64,000 nt of DNA from Amycolatopsis iheyensis (GTDB taxonomy: Bacteria; Actinomycetota; Actinomycetes; Mycobacteriales; Pseudonocardiaceae): the NCBI RefSeq assembly GCF_024703995.1, contig NZ_JAMXQV010000023.1:1-64000 (forward strand). Direction: 5' to 3'. The position numbers were made by a program, and so were the translations under genes. Of this stretch, positions 1-5,778 are shown in pieces (the stretch's first letter is position 1; each line of letters begins with the position of its first letter). A model generated the notes under the pieces. The model was given only the letters and a program-made list of their open reading frames with translations, made no database searches and had not been told where the DNA came from.

Positions 1-157
1 ACGGCGCACCCGCCGGGCGGCGGCCCGCCACGACCCGCGCGCGTGTCGGCGGGCGCTGGACCTCGCCGCGGCGCCCGCGCAGGACGCGCACCGGACGAGG
101 GTGCGCCGGGGCCGGGGTCGCCGGGCGGACCGCTCCGCGTTCGGCCAGAATGGACAT
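1..157 (-). CDS. Partial 5' end of a divergent gene, probably a ChiZ-like LysM cell-wall protein
   Basis: Only the first 52 codons lie in the window; the gene runs off the left edge. It reads MSILAERGAVRPATPAPAHP and continues as an Arg/Pro/Ala-rich basic stretch. The start is supported by a strong ribosome site (GAGGAGG, 162-168) five bases before the ATG. It is divergent from lexA with a 292-base shared regulatory region. In M. tuberculosis the gene divergent from lexA is Rv2719c (ChiZ), a LysM-domain, damage-induced cell-division inhibitor, and a basic N-terminus of this kind fits that family. The LysM domain itself is outside the window, so the identity rests on synteny, the damage-type promoter upstream and the N-terminal composition. 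Confidence 0.6.
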   Translation of the reverse strand, partial: MSILAERGAVRPATPAPAHPRPVRVLRGRRGEVQRPPTRARVVAGRRPAGAP

Positions 158-221
158 CCGAACCTCCTCGAAACCCTGTGTCCGCCCGTTTCCGGGGCCG
201 GGACCGGCCCGTGGATCAAGG

Positions 222-237
222 TCGAACAAGCGTTCTA
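222..237. promoter_or_regulatory. LexA (SOS) box 1
   Basis: TCGAAC-AAGC-GTTCTA matches the actinobacterial SOS box TCGAAC-N4-GTTCGA with one mismatch. It lies just downstream of the predicted start of transcription of the leftward ChiZ-like gene, where bound LexA could block elongation, and 80 bases upstream of the second box. Confidence 0.85.
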
Positions 238-254
238 TCGAACGCCCGTGCGAA

Positions 255-277
255 GGTCTACCACCTACCACTGACAA
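255..277 (-). promoter_or_regulatory. RecA-NDp (PafBC-type) damage promoter of the ChiZ-like gene
   Basis: On the minus strand TTGTCAGTG (269-277), eight bases, then TAGACC (255-260) match the LexA-independent damage promoter TTGTCRGTG-N8-TANNNT of mycobacteria. Only the last base of the -10 deviates. Transcription would start near 248, about 90 bases before the ATG at 157. Confidence 0.75.
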
Positions 278-301
278 AATCGAGCGGACACGGCGTGTCG
301 A

Positions 302-317
302 TCGAACAGATGTTTGA
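302..317. promoter_or_regulatory. LexA (SOS) box 2, lexA operator
   Basis: TCGAAC-AGAT-GTTTGA, one mismatch from the palindromic consensus. It overlaps the -35 element of the lexA promoter, as expected for autorepression. Confidence 0.9.
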
Positions 318-342
318 AATCGTCGTGCCCGGGGGCTAACGT
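314..342 (+). promoter_or_regulatory. lexA promoter
   Basis: TTGAAA (314-319), a 17-base spacer and TAACGT (337-342) form a good housekeeping-sigma promoter. The -35 is covered by SOS box 2. The leader to the GTG at 450 is about 100 bases. Confidence 0.7.
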
Positions 343-449
343 CGGTGACCAGGGCATCTGCCGGGCAGATGCCGCCGGCGAGCCTGCCCGCACCCGGCGG
401 GCGGCGGCCGGCGCGCGATACGTGCAGCGAACGTCTGGGAGGCGACGCA

Positions 450-1169
450 GTGGCGAAGGAGAACAAGGCGGGCAGGACCAGTGGGTCCCCCGGGGGCAGC
501 GTGCACTCCATGCCCGAGGTGTACGACGTGGACGAGACCCTCACCGTCCGACAGCAGCAGGTCCTCGACGTGATCCGCTCGTGGGTGAGCCGCTTCGGCT
601 ACCCGCCGAGCGTCCGGGAGATCGGTGAGGCGGTGGGCCTGACCTCGACGTCGTCGGTCTCGCACCAGCTGCGCGCCCTGCAGCGCAAGGGGTACCTGCG
701 GCGGGACGCGAACCGGCCGCGCGCGGTCGGCGTCCTGTCGGCGACCGACGACAACCCCATGGGCATCGAGATGGACCAGCAGCCGGTGATGCCGAAGGCG
801 GCGTACGTGCCGCTGGTCGGCCGGATCGCCGCCGGTGGCCCGGTGCTGGCCGAGCAGGCCATCGAAGACGTGTTCCCGCTGCCGCGGGAGATCGTCGGCG
901 AGGGCGAGCTGTTCCTGCTGAAGGTCACCGGCGACTCGATGGTCGACGCGGCCATCACCGACGGCGACTGGGTCGTGGTCCGCCAGCAGCCGGACGCGGA
1001 CAACGGCGAGATCGTCGCGGCGATGATCGACGGCGAGGCCACGGTCAAGACGTTCAAGCGCAAGGGCGGCCACATCTGGCTGATGCCGCACAACGAGGCG
1101 TACGACCCGATCCCGGGCGACGACGCCACGGTGCTCGGCAAGGTGGTCGCGGTCCTGCGCCGCCTGTGA
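450..1169 (+). CDS. lexA: LexA, SOS-response repressor and self-cleaving protease
   Basis: A 239-aa repressor that binds SOS boxes and is inactivated by RecA-stimulated autocleavage. The winged-helix DNA-binding domain covers about residues 31-95 (YPPSVREIGEAVG, TSTSSVSHQLRALQRKGYL). The S24 peptidase domain follows, with the cleavage site Ala128-Gly129 in GRIAAGGP, catalytic Ser163 in TGDSMVDAA and Lys200 in EATVKTFKR. The GTG start at 450 is chosen because GGGAGG lies seven bases upstream (437-442). The longer in-frame ATG at 345 has no ribosome site and falls in the leader next to the promoter. Two SOS boxes precede it. The Met-Ala-Lys N-terminus and Gly/Ser-rich first 20 residues are usual in actinobacterial LexA. 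Confidence 0.97.
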   Translation: MAKENKAGRTSGSPGGSVHSMPEVYDVDETLTVRQQQVLDVIRSWVSRFGYPPSVREIGEAVGLTSTSSVSHQLRALQRKGYLRRDANRPRAVGVLSATDDNPMGIEMDQQPVMPKAAYVPLVGRIAAGGPVLAEQAIEDVFPLPREIVGEGELFLLKVTGDSMVDAAITDGDWVVVRQQPDADNGEIVAAMIDGEATVKTFKRKGGHIWLMPHNEAYDPIPGDDATVLGKVVAVLRRL

Positions 1170-1179
1170 GCGGTGCCTT

Positions 1180-1200
1180 CCGGGCTATCGCACGGCCCGG
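1180..1200 (+). terminator. Weak hairpin just after lexA
   Basis: CCGGGC (1180-1185) pairs with GCCCGG (1195-1200) across nine bases, eleven bases past the lexA stop. There is no T-tract. It may help termination together with the larger stem at 1317-1376. Confidence 0.3.
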
Positions 1201-1316
1201 GAGGGTTCACCGGATCGGATGATCTTCGGCCGTGGGGAGCCGAGCGCAGGCCTGACCGCGGTGCGGCGGGTGGACGGGGAGCCCGGCCCGGTCCGCCGCC
1301 GCGCCGGTCGAGGTTT

Positions 1317-1376
1317 CCTTCGCGTGGTGCGCAGGACTGCGCGGCCTGAGCCGCCGCGCCCCGCACCACGCGAAGG
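1317..1376. terminator. Bidirectional terminator between lexA and the secreted protein gene
   Basis: A perfect 15-bp inverted repeat (CCTTCGCGTGGTGCG at 1317-1331 and its complement at 1362-1376) encloses a second small GCGGC/GCCGC stem. It sits 13 bases past the stop of the leftward gene and 147 bases past lexA, between convergent genes. Confidence 0.8.
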
Positions 1377-1388
1377 ACGAACCGGTGC

Positions 1389-2393
1389 TCAGCCCCGGCG
1401 GCGGCGCAGCTTGCTGAATCCGAACCAGCCGAGTCCCACCACGGCCACCGCGATTCCCGCCGCGGGCAGGTACGGCACTCCCCCACCGTCCGAAGCGGAC
1501 CCTCCGGCCGCGCTCGAAGCCGGCTTTTCGTCGGACGAGGCAACGGCCAGCGCGGCCGCGCCCTTCACCGCGCGGATCGGCTGCCCGACGCCTTCGCTCC
1601 CCGAAAGCAACGTCCCGTCGGGGTCGAACGCGATCGACTCGCCCTGCTTCTCCCCCGCCAGCGGCACCCGCACCGGCGTGCGCTGCAGCGCGGCCAGGAC
1701 GTCGCCGTCCGGCGCGGGGTAGAGGTAGGCGTCGGTGTAGGTCCGCAGCGCGACGACACTGCCGTCGGCCGTCGACGCGCCCCCGGTCACCAGCACCGAA
1801 CCGATCGAGCCGACCGGGCCGCCCTGCGTGTCGGTCGTTTCGATCTTCACCGTGCCGACCTTCTCCAGGTTCGTCGGCCCGGGGCTGCCCAGCGGGCCCG
1901 ACGGCCGGTACACCTGCGCCTGGCCGAGGATGTCCTTCGTGATCAGGTACGGCGTGCCCGCCTTGTCCATGATCAGCGCTTCGGTGTCGTGCTGGCCGTC
2001 CGGGTAGGTCAGCCGGTGCAGCGTGAGCTTGCCCGCCGGGCTCATCTCCAGCAGGGCGACCGTCAGCCGGCCCTTCTTGTTGTCACCGGTGTCGGACAGC
2101 CACAGCGTGCCGTCCGGCGTCCGGGCCAGGTCCTCGACGTCGAACGGGTCGGTCTTGTCCGTGAGGACCTTCTGGACCTTGCAGTCGCGCCCGAGCACGA
2201 ACACCTGGACCTTGGTGCCGCCGTCGTTGATCGCGTAGAGCTTCGAGCCGTCGGAGACCAGGCCGGACAGTTCGCCGATCCGCGAATCCTTCATCGTGCA
2301 CAACGGCTCCGGAGCGGCCGGAGCCGCGGAAGCCGGGACCGGCCCGCTCAGCAAAGCCAAGAAACCCGCCGCGCAAGCGACCACCCAGCGCAC
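1389..2393 (-). CDS. Secreted, membrane-anchored beta-propeller-like protein of unknown function
   Basis: 334 aa. An N-terminal signal peptide (VRWVVACAAGFLALLSGP, ending near ASA) leads into a repeat-rich extracellular domain with SDTGDN and DGTLWLSD-type blades typical of NHL/SMP-30-like propellers. The C-terminus is a Gly/Ser-rich stretch, the sequence YLPAAG, a hydrophobic segment and the basic tail KLRRRRG, the layout of a sortase-type or simple membrane anchor. The GTG at 2391-2393 was chosen because GGAGG lies seven bases upstream. The longer frame would begin inside the hflX terminator hairpin. Two Cys near residues 32 and 70 may form a disulfide. No catalytic motif is recognised. It lies directly downstream of hflX but behind a strong hairpin. 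Confidence 0.8.
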   Translation of the reverse strand: MRWVVACAAGFLALLSGPVPASAAPAAPEPLCTMKDSRIGELSGLVSDGSKLYAINDGGTKVQVFVLGRDCKVQKVLTDKTDPFDVEDLARTPDGTLWLSDTGDNKKGRLTVALLEMSPAGKLTLHRLTYPDGQHDTEALIMDKAGTPYLITKDILGQAQVYRPSGPLGSPGPTNLEKVGTVKIETTDTQGGPVGSIGSVLVTGGASTADGSVVALRTYTDAYLYPAPDGDVLAALQRTPVRVPLAGEKQGESIAFDPDGTLLSGSEGVGQPIRAVKGAAALAVASSDEKPASSAAGGSASDGGGVPYLPAAGIAVAVVGLGWFGFSKLRRRRG

Positions 2394-2409
2394 CCAGCCA
2401 CCTCCGAAA

Positions 2410-2452
2410 ACATTCCAGTGTGCGACCCCCGGTGGATCGCACACTGGAATGT
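2410..2452 (-). terminator. Long hairpin after hflX (16-bp perfect inverted repeat)
   Basis: ACATTCCAGTGTGCGA (2410-2425) and its exact complement (2437-2452) flank an 11-base loop. It begins eight bases past the hflX stop and ends before the ribosome site of the next gene, so it is well placed as the hflX terminator. The outer CATTCCAG/CTGGAATG resembles the core of the palindrome at 36191-36222. Confidence 0.75.
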
Positions 2453-2459
2453 AGACGTC

Positions 2460-3908
2460 TCAGGCCCTGGTCGAGTTGGTCTCGTACTCGCGCAAAGCCG
2501 CCGCGAGGTCCGGACGGACCCGCACCAGCAGGCGCGTGCCGTCCTCGGCGTGCTCCTCTTCGAGCACCTCGCCCTCCGCGTGCGCCCGCGCGACGAGCTC
2601 GCCGCGCGTGTAGGGCAGGAGGACGTCGACCGTGACCTCCGGCCGCGGCAAGCGGTCGGCGAGCACCTCGACGAGCTCCGGGATGCCGGCCCCGGTCCGG
2701 GCGGACACCTGGACCGAGCCGGCCAGCGCGTGCCGCAGCCGGGCGAGGCTGACCTCGTCGGACGCGTCGATCTTGTTGATCACCAGCAGCTCCGGCGGGA
2801 GCGGCTCCTTGCGCTTGCGGGTGATCTCGCCGAGCACCTCGCGCACGGCGCTGACCTGCTCCTCCGGCGCCGGGTCGGACCCGTCCACCACGTGCAGCAG
2901 CAGGTCCGCGTCCGCGGCCTCCTCCAGCGTCGAGCGGAACGCGTCGACCAGCTGGTGCGGCAGGTGCCGCACGAACCCGACGGTGTCGGTCAGCGTGTAG
3001 CCGCGGCCGTCGGCGGTCTGCGCGCGCCGCGTGGTCGGGTCGAGGGTGGCGAACAGCGCGTCCTCCACCAGCACCCCGGCCCCGGTCAGCGCGTTGAGCA
3101 GGCTCGACTTGCCGGCGTTGGTGTAGCCGACGATCGCCACGCTGGGCACCTCGTTGGCCAGCCGCCGCCCGCGCTTGGTCTCGCGGATGGTGTCCATGGC
3201 GGCGATCTCGCGACGCAGCTTCGCCACGCGCTTGTTGATCCGCCGCCGGTCGGTCTCGAGCTTGGTCTCACCGGGACCACGCAGGCCGACGCCGCCGTTC
3301 GCGCCGCCGGCACGCCCACCGGCCTGCCGGGACAGCGACGCACCCCACCCGCGCAGGCGCGGGATCAGGTACTGCAGCTGGGCCAGCTCGACCTGCGCCT
3401 TGCCCTCCTTGGACCGGGCGTGCTGGGCGAAGATGTCGAGGATCAGCGCGGTCCGGTCGATGACCTTGACCTTGACCTTCTCCTCGAGCTGCCGCAGCTG
3501 GCCCGGCGAGAGCTCGCCGTCGCAGATCACGGTGTCGGCGCCGGTGGAGCCGACGATGTCGCGCAGCTCCTTGACCTTGCCCGAGCCGATGTAGGTGGCC
3601 GGGTCCGGCTTGGGCCGCCGCTGGATGAGGCCTTCGAGGACCTCCGAGCCCGCTGTCTCGGCCAGGCGCGCCAGCTCGGCCAGCGACGCCTCGGACTGCA
3701 GGGCCGTGCCCTCGGTCCACACGCCGACCAGCACGACGCGTTCGAGCCGCAGTTGCCGGTACTCGACCTCGGTGACGTCCTCGAGCTCCGTGGACAGTCC
3801 CCTGACCCGGCGCAGCGACGCCCGGTCCTCGAGCTCCATCTCACCCGTCGACGGGTCACCGTCGTACAGGTCGTCGTCGTGGTCTTCGGTGTGTGTCAGT
3901 TCTGTCAT
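2460..3908 (-). CDS. hflX: HflX, ribosome-associated GTPase
   Basis: 482 aa. HflX binds the 50S subunit and splits or rescues stalled ribosomes under stress. The N-terminal HflX domain (about residues 50-250) carries the Gly-rich linker GGRAGGANGGVGLRGPGETK. The G domain follows with G1 GYTNAGKSS (261-269), G3 DTVGF (308-312) and G4 NKID (378-381). The first 45 residues are acidic and probably disordered, as in mycobacterial homologues. The ATG at 3908 has GGAGG four bases upstream. In Mycobacterium hflX also lies between lexA and dapF/miaA. The 3' end is followed by the hairpin at 2410-2452. Confidence 0.96.
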   Translation of the reverse strand: MTELTHTEDHDDDLYDGDPSTGEMELEDRASLRRVRGLSTELEDVTEVEYRQLRLERVVLVGVWTEGTALQSEASLAELARLAETAGSEVLEGLIQRRPKPDPATYIGSGKVKELRDIVGSTGADTVICDGELSPGQLRQLEEKVKVKVIDRTALILDIFAQHARSKEGKAQVELAQLQYLIPRLRGWGASLSRQAGGRAGGANGGVGLRGPGETKLETDRRRINKRVAKLRREIAAMDTIRETKRGRRLANEVPSVAIVGYTNAGKSSLLNALTGAGVLVEDALFATLDPTTRRAQTADGRGYTLTDTVGFVRHLPHQLVDAFRSTLEEAADADLLLHVVDGSDPAPEEQVSAVREVLGEITRKRKEPLPPELLVINKIDASDEVSLARLRHALAGSVQVSARTGAGIPELVEVLADRLPRPEVTVDVLLPYTRGELVARAHAEGEVLEEEHAEDGTRLLVRVRPDLAAALREYETNSTRA

Positions 3909-3950
3909 CGTGCCTCCATGTTCCCACGTTTCGCCGCGGGAACCGAACTT

Positions 3951-4454
3951 TTACGAGCTGGGATAGGTGGCGAGGTAGAGCGCGGTGCGCTCCGCGCCGG
4001 GACGGCGGGGGCGCGTGCGGAACTCCTCGAGCAGGGCGTTGAGCCGCGTTTCCAGCTCCGCCCGCTCCTCGGGGGCCACCTGGACGACCAGGCGCGTCTG
4101 GTGCACGCCCTCGAATCCGGTTTCGGCGATCTCGGCCAGATAGGCCTCGAGTACCGCCTGCTCCACGTCCTTGTCACCGCATGAGTCGAGTGTCCAGGAA
4201 AGTCCCGTCGAAAGATACGGAATTTCCTTCGCGCCCCGGGCTCCGCGCCGCGGCGGCTGCGCGGCCAGGAAACCGGTCTCGACGAGCTTGCGCACGTGGT
4301 GCAGGGTCGTCGCGGGATCCCGGCCGAGCCGCTCGGCGAGCTCCTTGTTCGTGAGCGCCTCGGAGAAGGTCAACCGGATGATGCGCAGCCGTATTCCGGA
4401 GGCCAGCGCGGCGGCCTCGGCTTCGGTGGCGGTACGTCGTTTCTCGGGTGGCAC
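3951..4454 (-). CDS. ArsR-like winged-helix regulator, divergent from an MFS pump
   Basis: About 167 aa. Residues 15-75 form a winged helix-turn-helix (ALTNKELAERLGRDPATTLH, then HVRKLVETGFL) of the ArsR/HTH-20 type. The C-terminal half (LVVQVAPEERAELETRLNALL) resembles the effector or dimer domain of such regulators. Two GTG starts are possible, 4460 and 4454. The minus-strand -10 TAGGCT (4461-4466) touches the first, so the second, six bases beyond the -10, is preferred. The gene is divergent from the MFS transporter at 4516, with one palindrome between them, so it most likely represses both. No Cys-rich metal site is visible, so the ligand is probably organic. Confidence 0.82.
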   Translation of the reverse strand: MPPEKRRTATEAEAAALASGIRLRIIRLTFSEALTNKELAERLGRDPATTLHHVRKLVETGFLAAQPPRRGARGAKEIPYLSTGLSWTLDSCGDKDVEQAVLEAYLAEIAETGFEGVHQTRLVVQVAPEERAELETRLNALLEEFRTRPRRPGAERTALYLATYPSS

Positions 4455-4475
4455 CGGCACAGCCTAGAGCGAACA

Positions 4476-4497
4476 GTGATTGACACTTTCCAATCAC
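4476..4497. promoter_or_regulatory. Operator palindrome between the ArsR-type regulator and MFS gene
   Basis: GTGATTG (4476-4482), eight bases, CAATCAC (4491-4497): a perfect 7-bp inverted repeat. It covers the putative rightward -35 TTGACA (4480-4485). It is the only palindrome in the 60-base divergent gap. Confidence 0.65.
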
Positions 4498-4515
4498 TCA
4501 CGCCACACTCGGCGC

Positions 4516-5769
4516 ATGCGCAGGGGGTCACTGTTCTTCCACGCCGACTTCAGACGGCTCTGGGCCGGCGACACGGCCAGCCAGTTCGGCACCATGGTCG
4601 GGTACACGGCCATTCCGCTGCTCGCCGTCCTGACGCTGTCGGCGACACCGTTCGAGATGGGCCTGCTGACCGCGGCCCAGACGCTGGCGTTCCTGCTGAT
4701 CGGGCTGCCCGCCGGGGTGTGGGTGGATCGGCTGCGCCGCCGCCGGGTGATGCTCACCGCCGACTTCACCCGCTTCGCGCTGCTGCTGAGCGTGCCGCTC
4801 GCCTGGTGGGCCGGGGTGCTGACGTTCGCCCAGCTGCTGGTGGTCGTGCTGTGCGTCGGCGTGGCGACGGTGTTCTTCGACGTCGCCTACCAGTCGTACC
4901 TGCCCTCGCTCGTCGGCCGGGAACGCCTGCTGGAGGGCAACGCGAAGCTGCAGGCGGTCCAGTCCGTCGCGCAGGTCGCCGGGCCGAGTGGCGCGGGCGT
5001 GCTGGTCCAGCTGGTCAGCGCGGCGAACACGGTGCTCGTCACCGCGTTCGGCTACCTCGCGTCGGCGCTGTGCCTGCTGCGGATCCGCGCGACCGAACCC
5101 GAGCCGGACCGCTCGGGGCACGCCCGGCTGCTGCCGCAGATCGCCGAAGGCCTGCGGTTCGTCTTCTCCGACAAGCCGTTGCGCGCGAGCGTGGCGTGCA
5201 CGGCGACGGCGAACCTCTTCGGTGGCGCGTTCGTGGCGGTCCAGGTGCTGTTCTTCACCCACACGGTCGGGCTGTCCCCGGCGGTGGTCGGTGTGATGCT
5301 CGCCGTCGGCGGCGCGGGCGGCATCCTCGGCGCGGTCTTCTCCGGCGCGCTCACCCGGCGGATCGGCCACGCCCGGACGATCTGGCTGATCCCGCTGCTG
5401 TCCTGGCCCGCGCACCTGCTGGTCCCCTGGACCGGGGCGGACTGGCGGCTCGCGCTCGCCGCGTTCGGCGAGGTCGTCTACGGGTTCGGGGTGATCGTCT
5501 ACAACGTCGCGCAGGTCTCCTACCGCCAGGCGATCTGCCCCGACCGGCTCTTGGGCCGGATGAACGCGAGCGTGCGGTTCCTCGTCTGGGGCACGCTGCC
5601 GCTCGGCGGCCTGCTGGGTGGCGCGCTCGGCGAAGGGCTCGGGCTGCGCGGCGCGGTGTGGGTCGCGGTCGCCGGGGAAGCCGCCGCCGCGCTGTGGGTG
5701 GTGTGCTCCCCGCTGCGGAAGATGCACGACCTGCCGACCGTCGAAAAAGCAGGTGCCACCGCCGCCTAG
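4516..5769 (+). CDS. MFS efflux transporter
   Basis: 417 aa with about 12 hydrophobic segments; first loop GLPAGVWVDRLRRRRV is the MFS motif A between segments 2 and 3. The family (MFS_3/DHA3-like) exports drugs or siderophores by proton antiport. The in-frame TTG at 4480 lies in the operator, so the ATG at 4516 is preferred. No ribosome site is present and a CACACT -10-like box ends six bases upstream, consistent with a leaderless mRNA. Regulation is probably by the divergent ArsR-like protein. valS begins nine bases after the stop but seems to have its own promoter. The substrate cannot be read from sequence. Confidence 0.85.
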   Translation: MRRGSLFFHADFRRLWAGDTASQFGTMVGYTAIPLLAVLTLSATPFEMGLLTAAQTLAFLLIGLPAGVWVDRLRRRRVMLTADFTRFALLLSVPLAWWAGVLTFAQLLVVVLCVGVATVFFDVAYQSYLPSLVGRERLLEGNAKLQAVQSVAQVAGPSGAGVLVQLVSAANTVLVTAFGYLASALCLLRIRATEPEPDRSGHARLLPQIAEGLRFVFSDKPLRASVACTATANLFGGAFVAVQVLFFTHTVGLSPAVVGVMLAVGGAGGILGAVFSGALTRRIGHARTIWLIPLLSWPAHLLVPWTGADWRLALAAFGEVVYGFGVIVYNVAQVSYRQAICPDRLLGRMNASVRFLVWGTLPLGGLLGGALGEGLGLRGAVWVAVAGEAAAALWVVCSPLRKMHDLPTVEKAGATAA

Positions 5770-5772
5770 AGT
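5767..5772 (+). promoter_or_regulatory. Putative -10 of a leaderless valS transcript
   Basis: TAGAGT overlaps the MFS stop codon and lies six bases before the valS ATG, which has no ribosome site. The -35 region is poor, so this rests mainly on the -10 spacing seen at many genes here. Confidence 0.4.
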
Positions 5773-5778
5773 TGCTTC

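Noticed and set aside
147..160. AATGGACATC near the left edge also found at about 21184
   Set aside because: A 10-base match in different contexts (start codon region versus intergenic); likely chance.
345..449. Upstream in-frame ATG of lexA at 345
   Set aside because: It has no ribosome site, lies at the predicted transcription start and adds residues unlike the family; GTG 450 has GGGAGG.
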